DNA of 11,640 nt from JALHOQ01 sp038144835 (GTDB lineage: Bacteria; Bdellovibrionota; Bdellovibrionia; Bdellovibrionales; UBA1609): the NCBI GenBank assembly GCA_038144835.1, contig JAYQON010000096.1, positions 1 to 11,640 on the forward strand, read 5' to 3'. Position numbers and translations under genes: made by a program. The notes under the pieces are model-generated. The model worked only from the letters and a program-made list of their open reading frames with translations. It ran no database searches and was not told where the DNA came from. Position 1 is the stretch's first letter, and each line of letters starts with the position of its first letter. Below, piece after piece: positions 1 through 7,700 of the stretch.

Positions 1-485
1 TGGTACCGCTCAATAAATCTCATGGCCCTTTTGCTCGCGCAGGACGCGTGGCTGAGCTGCGTAACGTCGACGCTCTTGATGATATTCTCATCTGGACTAA
101 AGGCCTGAAGGAGTGGGCACCACTCTTCGAATTTCATGACCTACTTTCGACTCTAGGAGCTAATCGGCGGCAGTTCCCACGCCTTGAAATTCAAGGTAAA
201 GTCATTATCAACACGAATTCAGGCACGGTTGTTGTGCCCCTTCTTACTCTGAGTGAATCAGGCTGCGGCGTTCAGCTAGAAAAAGGTATCAAAACAGCTG
301 AAATTGTAACCTTGGAGTTGCACTCTCCTTCTTTGAGTAAACCCGTATCAGTCAGCGGTGAAGTCCGCTATGTCAGCCCCAGAATGACTGGGCTTCGTTT
401 TTTAAATTTAGATGATTCTGCACGTGAGGAGATTGTCTCCCTTATTAAGCAATCCCAAAATCGCTTTGTGCTCAAAGCCAGTTAG
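1..485 (+). CDS. GYF_2-PilZ domain protein, N-terminus outside window
   Basis: Probable cytoplasmic cyclic-di-GMP effector. The frame is open from the left edge, so the GTG at 48 is unlikely to be the start and the gene is partial. Bases 24-130 encode a GYF_2 (DUF4339)-like module: Gly-Pro-Phe at 24-32, then a Leu/Ile-Trp and a second Trp seven residues later (codons at 93 and 114), matching the family pattern GPF...VW..GM..W. The PilZ domain follows. Its RxxxR motif is RQFPR (codons 168-182), preceded by another Arg. The second motif, usually [D/N]xSxxG, reads SESGCG (from 252), so the acidic/Asn position is Ser. The C-terminal half has the expected beta-strand pattern (SVSGEVRYVS, then GLRFLNL) and a final helix. 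It converges on the last operon gene with a 4-base stop-to-stop overlap. PilZ is a confident call. GYF_2 is a good motif match. Ligand binding is inferred and may be weakened by the substitution. Confidence 0.82.
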   Translation, partial: VPLNKSHGPFARAGRVAELRNVDALDDILIWTKGLKEWAPLFEFHDLLSTLGANRRQFPRLEIQGKVIINTNSGTVVVPLLTLSESGCGVQLEKGIKTAEIVTLELHSPSLSKPVSVSGEVRYVSPRMTGLRFLNLDDSAREEIVSLIKQSQNRFVLKAS

Positions 486-1069
486 AGGCTGGCTGAATTT
501 TCTGGTTTCTTTAATACGGCAAAATTGATTTCGATAACGCCCGCTTCAGTGACCGTGTACATCACCTTTTTTACGGTGAGAAAATCCACCGCTCTGTCGG
601 ACTGAATAGTGATTTTGCGATATTCAGGAACCTCCTCGACAGTCTGACCAGAGCCTTTAGCCTGATTCACCGCCGAGCGAATTTGATTACCCACAGAGCT
701 TTTTTTTGCTTCTCCCTCTCTAATTGACGATTGCAAACCGTCCGCCAAACTTTTAATCAACCAGTCCTCTTGTTGTCTAACCGAATTGAAATCCGCAACC
801 TTGGTGTTATTCAACATGATTCCGTCAGTCGCAATGATGACTACATTTGCGGGCTTGAGTTCTTTGACCTCTTGAGCTTTGGGCAAATCCACCTTGTCAG
901 GTAATGGCAAAACATTGTTGGTGGTAGCATAGTTCTGCAATAGAAAAACACACAGAACTGTAAACATATCAACCATCGCGGTCATATTAAGTGCCACCAC
1001 CGCGCTCCGTCGTCCACCTCCGGGTCTGCGACGGCCGTGCGCTCTTTTGCCGGGTACGTAAATCGCCAT
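482..1069 (-). CDS. aglS: ExbD/TolR proton-channel protein 2 (AglS-like)
   Basis: Inner-membrane stator-type subunit that, with a TolQ/ExbB partner, uses the proton gradient to do mechanical work in the periplasm. The 195 residues comprise a very basic cytoplasmic N-terminus (residues 8-21, rich in Arg/Gly), one TM helix (about 23-48) and a periplasmic domain. The essential channel Asp of the family is visible as D34 in AMVDMFTVLCVF. The typical ExbD fold ending (QSDRAVDF...VIEINFAV) lies at about 155-187. Between the first strand and that core is a long helical, charged insert at about 90-150, so the protein is larger than ordinary ExbD/TolR (about 140-150 aa). ATG start with AAGGAG at 1075-1080, five bases away; this ribosome site overlaps the TAA of the preceding gene, implying translational coupling. 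It is third in a TolQ-TolR-TolR trio, the position of AglS in M. xanthus. Family assignment is firm; the symbol rests on order and context. Confidence 0.9.
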   Translation of the reverse strand: MAIYVPGKRAHGRRRPGGGRRSAVVALNMTAMVDMFTVLCVFLLQNYATTNNVLPLPDKVDLPKAQEVKELKPANVVIIATDGIMLNNTKVADFNSVRQQEDWLIKSLADGLQSSIREGEAKKSSVGNQIRSAVNQAKGSGQTVEEVPEYRKITIQSDRAVDFLTVKKVMYTVTEAGVIEINFAVLKKPENSASL

Positions 1070-1078
1070 AAAAGCTCC

Positions 1079-1555
1079 TTAAAGGGAAGCGCCTCCGGTT
1101 GCCACAGAGATCTCGGCGAAACCGGAAACTAAAAGCGCATCCATGCCAGAAATGAGGCTCTCGTACGAAAGCTCATCTTGCACAGTCACGACCGCATCAT
1201 TTTTTTCAGGGTATAACTCTTTGATCTTTTTTAATTCAGTCGTAAGTCTGGGGTTATCGTAAGCACCGTTAACTTTCGGAAACATCAAAGTCTCTCGACC
1301 GATAATCACGCGATAACCCGTCGCCATAACGTCGAGACGGAAGGGAATCTCGACCTTGGGCGGCGGCTCTGCCTGTTTATCTTCGCTCTTTTTTCCATAA
1401 ATTGAGCTGCCAATTTGAATCATTGAGACCTGAGTCCATACGGCGGTGATAAGAAGAAAGATAATACACACCGACATCAAGTCGATGATGGGGACCAGAT
1501 TAAGATCCACCGTCGTGCTTCTACTGCCATCTCCGCCGTCGTCAATATGGGCCAT
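1079..1555 (-). CDS. aglQ: ExbD/TolR proton-channel protein 1 (AglQ-like)
   Basis: Single-pass inner-membrane partner of the TolQ-like protein encoded just upstream. At 158 residues it has the usual ExbD/TolR length. A short acidic cytoplasmic N-terminus precedes the TM helix at about 18-42, and the family's proton-carrying Asp is D25 in LVPIIDLMSVCIIFLL. The periplasmic domain starts after a Pro-rich linker (EPPPKVEIPF, about 67-76). It has the beta-alpha pattern of the fold, including VVTVQDELSYESLISGMDAL near 121-140. ATG start with AAGGA seven bases upstream (1563-1567), inside the end of the TolQ gene; the gap between the two genes is 3 bases. In M. xanthus the aglR-aglQ-aglS motor has two non-identical TolR proteins, and loss of the AglQ Asp stops gliding. 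The same arrangement here supports the AglQ call. A generic ExbD paralogue of another transport system is less likely given the neighbours. Confidence 0.9.
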   Translation of the reverse strand: MAHIDDGGDGSRSTTVDLNLVPIIDLMSVCIIFLLITAVWTQVSMIQIGSSIYGKKSEDKQAEPPPKVEIPFRLDVMATGYRVIIGRETLMFPKVNGAYDNPRLTTELKKIKELYPEKNDAVVTVQDELSYESLISGMDALLVSGFAEISVATGGASL

Positions 1556-1558
1556 ATA

Positions 1559-2299
1559 TCAATCCTTAATTTTTTCTCTGTTGGCCACAACCAAGTTCAT
1601 AAGAGTCATACTGCTCTCTTGCATATCATTAATTGCCCGGCTGATTCGGATTTGAAAAAAGCCGTAGGCGACCACTGATAGAATTGCGACCAAAAGACCA
1701 AAAGCCGTACAATTCAGGGCCTCAGAAATACCTTGCGACAGACGTGCCGCCTTCGTGGCGTTATCGGCTTCAGCCACTCCGCCGAAAGATGTGATCAAAC
1801 CGATGATCGTACCCATCAACCCCACCAAAACTCCGACGTTTCCAAAGATGGCGAGAAATGAAACCCAGCCCTCAAGTTTGGGGGTTTCACGCAACACAGA
1901 AGCATCCATGGCGACTTGAACTTCCTCGTCTGGACGACGATTCATCACTTGCACAAGGCCCGCCTTGAGTGTGTTGGTGAGAGGGGTAGGACGTGAATCG
2001 CAAAAGGCGATAGCCTGACGAATATCCCCACGTAATATCATGGTAAAAAGATTTTCTGTCACATTTTGCTTGTCAACTGCCAGACGCGAAAGAGCCATAA
2101 GACGATTGATGATTAGGAAGACGACTAATATTCCGATGAGTGCGATCAAGTACATGATCGGTCCACCCTCGCAGAACGCCTTCATTAAAAAGTTTGAATA
2201 GCCATGACACTTAGACAAGTGCTCTATGCCCTGAGCTGCAGTTTGTGGTTCCAAAAAAATCCCCTCCTGTTGGTCTGGATCATCGATCCAAAAAATCAC
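1559..2299 (-). CDS. aglR: MotA/TolQ/ExbB proton-channel protein (AglR-like)
   Basis: Three-TM inner-membrane channel subunit that surrounds the TolR/ExbD dimer and drives the envelope machine with proton flow. TM1 is at about 47-66 (GGPIMYLIALIGILVVFLII). The cytoplasmic loop is at 70-142, TM2 at 145-173 with the family's GLMGTIIGLITSF signature, and TM3 at 195-215 in ALNCTAFGLLVAILSVVAY. T198 matches the conserved TM3 Thr. The Pro of the usual VAIPA motif is replaced by Leu (L207). The outermost start is a GTG at 2299 with only a weak purine stretch before it. A TTG at 2252-2254 (residue 16) sits eight bases after a perfect AGGAGG (2263-2268) and is a serious alternative, giving 231 residues. 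The gene begins 20 bases after the FHA gene and ends 3 bases before the first ExbD gene. Family is certain; the AglR name is from context. Confidence 0.9.
   Translation of the reverse strand: MIFWIDDPDQQEGIFLEPQTAAQGIEHLSKCHGYSNFLMKAFCEGGPIMYLIALIGILVVFLIINRLMALSRLAVDKQNVTENLFTMILRGDIRQAIAFCDSRPTPLTNTLKAGLVQVMNRRPDEEVQVAMDASVLRETPKLEGWVSFLAIFGNVGVLVGLMGTIIGLITSFGGVAEADNATKAARLSQGISEALNCTAFGLLVAILSVVAYGFFQIRISRAINDMQESSMTLMNLVVANREKIKD
2263..2268 (-). promoter_or_regulatory. Strong AGGAGG ribosome site inside the 5' end of the TolQ frame
   Basis: A perfect AGGAGG lies eight bases before an in-frame TTG (2252-2254). The upstream GTG at 2299 has only GAGAGA before it. The site favours the shorter TolQ product, which would start just ahead of TM1. 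It could be a coincidence of the Gln-Glu-Gly codons. Confidence 0.45.
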
Positions 2300-2319
2300 T
2301 CTCTCAAATACTCATCCCC

Positions 2320-4353
2320 TTATTGGGATGAAAAAACGAACGGATAAACCACCCGACCAATTTGATCTTTGGGCGGATCCGGAAACTTCCAAGTTTTTAA
2401 GCGATTCACGATACACTGAGCGACCGCATCATTGCCGAGTGCATTGCTTTTCACAACACAACGGCTGACTCGACCTGCTTCTTCAATGTCCCACTCGAGA
2501 ACAAGCTTTCCGTATAAATCCGGCGATCGCTGAAGCTCACGCTCATAGCAGCTGCGAATCTCTCGGATGTGCTCACGAATTACTCGCCGAATCGCTTCCT
2601 TATCCATGCCTCCGCCAAAGTCAGCTTCCTGCCCTCCGACGTTTATCTGCACAGAGCCCTTTTTTCCAATCCCGCCAGTGCCGTAACCTGTTGTACCCGT
2701 CCCACGTCCCTGAGTTCCAATTCCAGCAATTCCGACCGTCGCACTTCCTTTGCCACTGCCGGTCTCTTTAAATTTTGAACCCAAATCATCACCGGGACGA
2801 TTTTCAGCATTTCCCGCTGTGCCTGTCGCCGCATCTGCCATGCCTGCCAATTCACCTGACCCGCCATAAGCCTTGTCGAGTTGATTACGAACCCCACCGC
2901 GCCCAAAAGCACTGAGCAAACCCATTTTAGTTGGGTCCGGCTTTTGACTCTGCATCTGGGCGCCTTCTTTAGCTGCCGTCTTTACAGCGCCACCTTGTTT
3001 CAAGGAACCGACTTCTTTGGCTGGCTTTGTGTTGGGCTTGGGAGCCAAGTTGGCAGCCTTACCCGGGTCACCCGCTTTTTCCTGGGAGGGAGCTGGCGTC
3101 TGACGTACCAGCTGCTTTTGCTCCTTTACTTCGACGACTTTTTTTTCCTGAACATTATCTTCAACCTTCACAATCTGCTTAGGCGCAGGAGGCTTGAACT
3201 GGACAATCGCTTTGCGCACGGGCTCTTCCTGCCGTGCCTCTTCTTCAAGAAGGGGAGAGGGAGTATAGATGTTCATGTAAAGCCCAAGAATAGCCGAGAG
3301 AGCCAGTGCGAGGACTACTCCCGTTGTCTCACTGGAAGTCATATCCAGTAGTGGGGCTACCATCGCTTTGGGTGCCTGTGCCACATACCGAATGTAAATG
3401 GAAATAAGATCATTCTGTAAACTTACACGAATCATTTCGCCTTGGAGAATATCGAGCTCAAAATGAGTGCCTACATTGCGAATGCGATTTTGGCGCGAAA
3501 GCTCAGCAAAACTTATGTTTTGATCTTCTCGCACTAACTCGCCGGTCATTTCTGGTGTGAGGCAGACCGTAACGCTCGCGCCAATCTTTAATAGTTCATA
3601 TCTACTGCGCGAGCTGATGATAGGAACGATAACATCCGCATCTTCTGCGGAACTAATAAAAACACTTCCCTTACGCGTAAAATGGTTACTTGACAGAATT
3701 CGATCATTCCAAGCGACCAAAACTTCGATCACTCCGCCCTTAGAAGGCTTTATAATTTGTTTGAGATCAGCGTAAGGACTTGGTGGAGCAAAAGTTTTTA
3801 AATGCTTTTTTTTGCTATTTTTCACCGGAGCGGGAATTTTTTTAAGTGAATTTTCCTTTTTAAGTTCATTTTGGAAGTCGTGATTTACTTGAATTGCGCT
3901 CTTCGACATCGGCTTTGCAGGCGCCTGAGGGAGCGGAGCTTTTTCAAAAATATCTGGAGGTTCTGGAATTCCAGGAGGAACCGAGCCCGTTTCGTCGGGA
4001 GGTTGTGGCGTAGGCGCGGCCACAGACATTACTACAGGTCGACTCGCCGGCTTAGGCACACCTATGAAAAACTCAATACGAAAGGAACCTATCTTCAATT
4101 CATCCCCTGATTGAAGACGCTCTTCTAAAACCTTATTACCATTACGGAAAGTGCCCGAGGAGGATCCTAAATCTGAGATAAAATATTCACCATTGCGCTC
4201 TTCAAGCATGGCGTGAAGTGGTGCCACGTCACTACTGTTGAGTTCAACCTGTGCGTCTGCGTTTCGACCAAAAACAATTTGACTCAGATCAAACTGTCGG
4301 ACCGCTTCGAGTTTATCACCTTTAAAAACTCTCAATACCACCGGCTGTTTCAA
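2320..4353 (-). CDS. FHA / TM / TonB-like coupler with AgmX/PglI C-terminal domain (GltG-like)
   Basis: Envelope-spanning coupler. In 677-residue numbering from the TTG start, an FHA domain occupies about 4-97, with GR at 29-30, H47, and DLGSSSGTFRNG at 61-72. The Ser of the SxxH phosphothreonine motif is Ala (A44). A Pro-rich linker (about 100-195) follows. Then comes a second beta-rich domain (206-325) of the kind preceding the TM in AgmX-type proteins. The single TM helix is at about 344-361. A Pro/Lys/Glu-rich TonB-like arm (368-450) and a Gly-rich segment (494-582) lead to an AgmX/PglI C-terminal domain (583-677, with IRSCYERELQ, GNDAVAQCI and WKFP; Cys at 602, 632, 647). The topology would be N-in, C-out. 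TTG is preferred because AGGAG lies eight bases upstream and the previous gene's TAA ends one base before it. The longer GTG frame (to 4419) has no ribosome site and overlaps its neighbour by 65 bases. M. xanthus GltG is the closest known architecture. Confidence 0.88.
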   Translation of the reverse strand: MKQPVVLRVFKGDKLEAVRQFDLSQIVFGRNADAQVELNSSDVAPLHAMLEERNGEYFISDLGSSSGTFRNGNKVLEERLQSGDELKIGSFRIEFFIGVPKPASRPVVMSVAAPTPQPPDETGSVPPGIPEPPDIFEKAPLPQAPAKPMSKSAIQVNHDFQNELKKENSLKKIPAPVKNSKKKHLKTFAPPSPYADLKQIIKPSKGGVIEVLVAWNDRILSSNHFTRKGSVFISSAEDADVIVPIISSRSRYELLKIGASVTVCLTPEMTGELVREDQNISFAELSRQNRIRNVGTHFELDILQGEMIRVSLQNDLISIYIRYVAQAPKAMVAPLLDMTSSETTGVVLALALSAILGLYMNIYTPSPLLEEEARQEEPVRKAIVQFKPPAPKQIVKVEDNVQEKKVVEVKEQKQLVRQTPAPSQEKAGDPGKAANLAPKPNTKPAKEVGSLKQGGAVKTAAKEGAQMQSQKPDPTKMGLLSAFGRGGVRNQLDKAYGGSGELAGMADAATGTAGNAENRPGDDLGSKFKETGSGKGSATVGIAGIGTQGRGTGTTGYGTGGIGKKGSVQINVGGQEADFGGGMDKEAIRRVIREHIREIRSCYERELQRSPDLYGKLVLEWDIEEAGRVSRCVVKSNALGNDAVAQCIVNRLKTWKFPDPPKDQIGRVVYPFVFSSQ

Positions 4354-4354
4354 A

Positions 4355-4663
4355 TTACTTGCTCCTACTCCTACGTGCTTCCTCTGCGTCCCGCCGCATT
4401 TCCGGCAGAAAATCTTCACGCAACTTAATTAGGCGCTTGAAGTTGAATTGTTTTTTCTGCAGGAGATAAAACAATTCCGGCTTCTTCAGTTCACCTTCGA
4501 CCAGTTCATCTTCGAAGTCGATTTTGGTTTTTTTCTTTTCACCAGCTCCAGACTTCTCGGATTGCTCTTGAGCTAGAGCTGGAATACTCAAAGCCAAAAA
4601 CAGAGCCGAAAGCACACCCTTTAAAAGTAGTTTATCCGCCTTTAATCTCACCGCAATCTCCAT
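4355..4663 (-). CDS. Small exported charged protein, unassigned
   Basis: Conserved-looking 102-residue secreted protein of unknown function. Residues 1-31 form a Sec signal peptide: basic n-region, hydrophobic LKGVLSALFLALSI, and cleavage predicted after ALA at about 31. The mature part is highly charged: a Lys-rich linker (about 38-47), an acidic patch (DFEDELVEGELKKPELF, 49-65), then an amphipathic basic helix (68-102) ending RRSRSK. It has no Cys and no TM in the mature form. ATG is the first start after an in-frame stop but has a poor ribosome site. A GTG at 4649-4651 (residue 5) has GGAG six bases upstream and is a fair alternative. It lies 39 bases after the giant TPR gene and one base before the FHA start. 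The position suggests a small periplasmic part of the same machine, perhaps bridging the TPR proteins and the FHA coupler's arm. That role is inference, and I cannot assign it to a named Glt protein. Confidence 0.75.
   Translation of the reverse strand: MEIAVRLKADKLLLKGVLSALFLALSIPALAQEQSEKSGAGEKKKTKIDFEDELVEGELKKPELFYLLQKKQFNFKRLIKLREDFLPEMRRDAEEARRSRSK
4362..4366 (-). promoter_or_regulatory. AGGAG ribosome site deciding a TTG start
   Basis: AGGAG is followed by eight bases, including the TAA stop of the small upstream gene, and then TTG at 4351-4353. This fixes the likely start of the FHA protein and implies coupling between the two genes. It also removes an apparent N-terminal CxxC that appears only in the longer reading frame. 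Confidence 0.6.
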
Positions 4664-4702
4664 TGTGGTCTAGTCTGGAACCCTCTCATCATGGACACAG
4701 AC

Positions 4703-7700
4703 TCAATTTTGCATCACAGCTTTCTCCATCTGCTCGATGGACTTGCGCATATCGCTGTCGTCTTCAGCTAAAAACTTGAGTCTATTCAGCTGTTTTTCAC
4801 CCTCTTTTTTATCCTTCAGCTTATAAATTAAAAGATTCGTATAGTTGAACAGCGCAATGACATTCGAACTGTCGGCGGCAATGATGCTCTGGTAAATGTC
4901 GCGCGCGGGCTCGGATTGGTCTGTACCAGACAATGCAAGAGCATAGTTATTGGCAACATCGAGGGCCACACCACGCTTGAGGTTAGACTTCACTGCAGCG
5001 TAACCTTCTGACAATAATTGAAGGGCTCGCTGGTAGTCTTTATATTCGACATACACCGACCCCAGATTGGCAGCCCCAATGGCATAACCGGATTGCAATG
5101 CCATGGCCTCGCGCAAGCTGGCGATTGCTGGGCGTTGCTTGCCTTCAGCCAAAAGTATGACTCCCAGATTGTTGTGTAGCCCCGGCACATTGTGTGTTTT
5201 CAGTGCTCGGTTGATCAATATTCGCGCCAGTCCAAATTTCTTAGACTCGTAGTAAAACATGGCTAAGGTATTTAATGCCTTAAGATCGTTTTGGTCTTTT
5301 CCCAGACGCATTGAAACCGCTTCGATGATAAGACTTTCATCTTTTGATCTAAAAGGACCTGAGAGGTCACTCTCGCTTTCTAAGCCCATCAGATCAATAA
5401 GTTTAGTCATGGCGACCCGTTGTTCGACTTCAACTACATTTTCTTTTTTGAGTCGAGCGAGCTCACGATGAGCCGCCTTTAGACCATCGCTATAACCTTC
5501 TAATTCATAGCCTCGCTTGATCGCGAGTTCATAATTGGCCACAGCCTCCTTTTGAAAAGGCTGTGCAACACCGTCAATGCCGACCATGTACTGTTTGCGA
5601 CCTTCATCATCAAGCCCCTTGGGAACTGGCGCCGCATACAAAGCTGCTGCCATATGCTGATAGGCTTGACCTATTAAAGTCAGTGAATTCACGACCATAT
5701 GACCATCATCATACTTGATCACTTCCTTTAGCTGTTCTTTAAGTCTTTCAAGTAGCGCTAGCTTTTGCTTCAAAGCCACGGGCTGCTTAGCTGGGTCCGC
5801 TGGAATCCGAACCGCTCGAAGTTCATCAAAAATTTTTGCAACTAAGATATATTTGGCTTCGGCGGCAAAACTAGCACCAACCTTGAGATTGCGATTCTGA
5901 AAAATGACCTTTTTATACCAATCCTCGGCATCGCTACGACGTCCTTTAAGAGAGTGGATTCGAGCAACATGCCAAGCGGCTTCGACCAGTTGAGCAGAAT
6001 TTTTGGGGCGAGCGTCGTAATACTGTTTGTACAAGTTTTGAGCCAAGGTGATATTGCCTCTTCGCTCCTGAAGCTTTGCACTCAACCAAATGGATTCCCA
6101 GCGATCTATAGTCTTATTGCCTGCGAAAAATTTCTGATAGTTCTCGAGTGCTTTGGAATAGCTATTCATTCCATCGCGGATGACGGCGGCATTAAAGAGA
6201 AAAACTGAGGACTGCTTGTCCTTTTCATTTTTCGCCGCATAATCCTCAAAGGCTTTTGCCGCGCGCTCGTATTGCCCGGTCTTTTCATATAGCCCGGCGA
6301 TAAATCGCTGTGAATTTTTGCGCACCTGTTCGTTCTTTGGACTTTTATCGGCAAGGACCACAGCATACATCGCCGTGGCTTTAAAGAGATCGCCTGCCCT
6401 TTCAAAGTTCACCGCAGCGTTAAATGCCGCGCTCGCGCCAAGCTCACTGCCAGCATATTTTTTTGCGAATTCCTCATAAGCGGCGGCGGCACCTGCATAA
6501 TCATTTTTGCCCTCAAGATCCTGCGCCTTTTTAAACTGAGCTCTTTGAATCACACTCTTGACCTGAGTGCCCACCTCGGAATCGGCGAGGTCTGGATTAG
6601 CTAAGATATTTTGCCCCGCGCTCTCAAGACCACCATAGTCCTTCTTTAAGTTGAAGATATCTAACGTTAGATTGGCCGCATACTTTGCGTATTGCGACTT
6701 CGGGTACTCCTTAATGATTCCGTTAAACGAAGCCAGGGCCTTATCAAATTGATTGTGATAGTAAAACAGCGCGCCCAATTTATACTTTATCGCTGGTACG
6801 TTTTCAGAATTGGGGAAAGAAGTCATATAGCGGGCTGCGGCAGATTCAAATGCTTGGATCTTTACATCAAATTGAACTGGCTCAAGACTGTCGCCCACCA
6901 TTTTTTTGAGAGACTCTTCCTTCGGCAGCCCCTTCTCAGCTGCCAAAACTGTGTTCAGAGCTGCTTTTTCAAAGTAGGGAGAATTCGGACTATTTTGCAC
7001 AACCCAAGAGTAGTGAACATTGGCTTGATCAAATTCTTGCATATCAAAAAGCAGTTCAGCATAAAAAAAGTGCATTTCATCAAGCTTGCCGCCGTTTTTG
7101 AAAGTCGAAAAGTAAAGTTCATAGCCATCTTTGGCCGCCTTTTGCGCCGCTGGCATTCTTGAATTTTGAGCTGTTTGATGTTGCTGTAAGATATGATTTC
7201 GCAGGGTAGTTTCGATCAGCTGATTGGCACGCGCCACAAGCTCTTTATCTTTTTTATTGGCCTCTGACCAAGGGCTACCAGGCGAATAGTTTTGAATCCA
7301 ATTAAAGAGCTCACTTCTAAAGATATCTCCCTTATCCGCAGAAACATACATCGACACTATTTGATATTGATAATCGTAGGCTTTGGGAGCCTCGGGGCGC
7401 TCGGTAATCAGATCTCTGAACACGTGTCGAGCGCCGTCACGGTTACCAATATCAACGTAGTAGTAGGCTAATTTTTCAAGTAGAGGATAAGTGGCTTTCT
7501 GACCCGCTATATTTTCAAGATAGGCCCGCGCGTTTTGATAGGAGCCTGCCTCGGCATAAAAGACAACCAAATCTTTTTGCGCTTCAGCGGCCAATCGTAT
7601 CCGACTTACTCCTCCGGCGGATGTATCCTTATCCGTCTTTGCTGTTCGTCCCGAGCGAATCACGCGCTCTAGAGAGGCCAGCGCAGGTTTAACCTGACCT

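Noticed and set aside
1446..1655. Plus-strand hydrophobic 69-codon frame
   Set aside because: Its hydrophobicity mirrors the antisense TM codons of the ExbD gene. No ribosome site or context supports it.
2643..2912. Minus-strand 89-codon frame within the FHA coupler
   Set aside because: It is an alternative frame of the Gly-rich linker. The coupler frame continues intact to a recognisable AgmX/PglI domain.
2881..3351. Plus-strand open frame of 156 codons
   Set aside because: It lies wholly antisense to the FHA coupler, over its TM and TonB-like region. It encodes an incoherent Leu/Phe/Arg-rich peptide from reversed Pro/Lys codons and has no neighbours on that strand.
6692..7162. Plus-strand open frame of 156 codons
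   Set aside because: It is antisense to the giant TPR gene, has no recognisable domain, and the sense strand shows unbroken TPR repeats.
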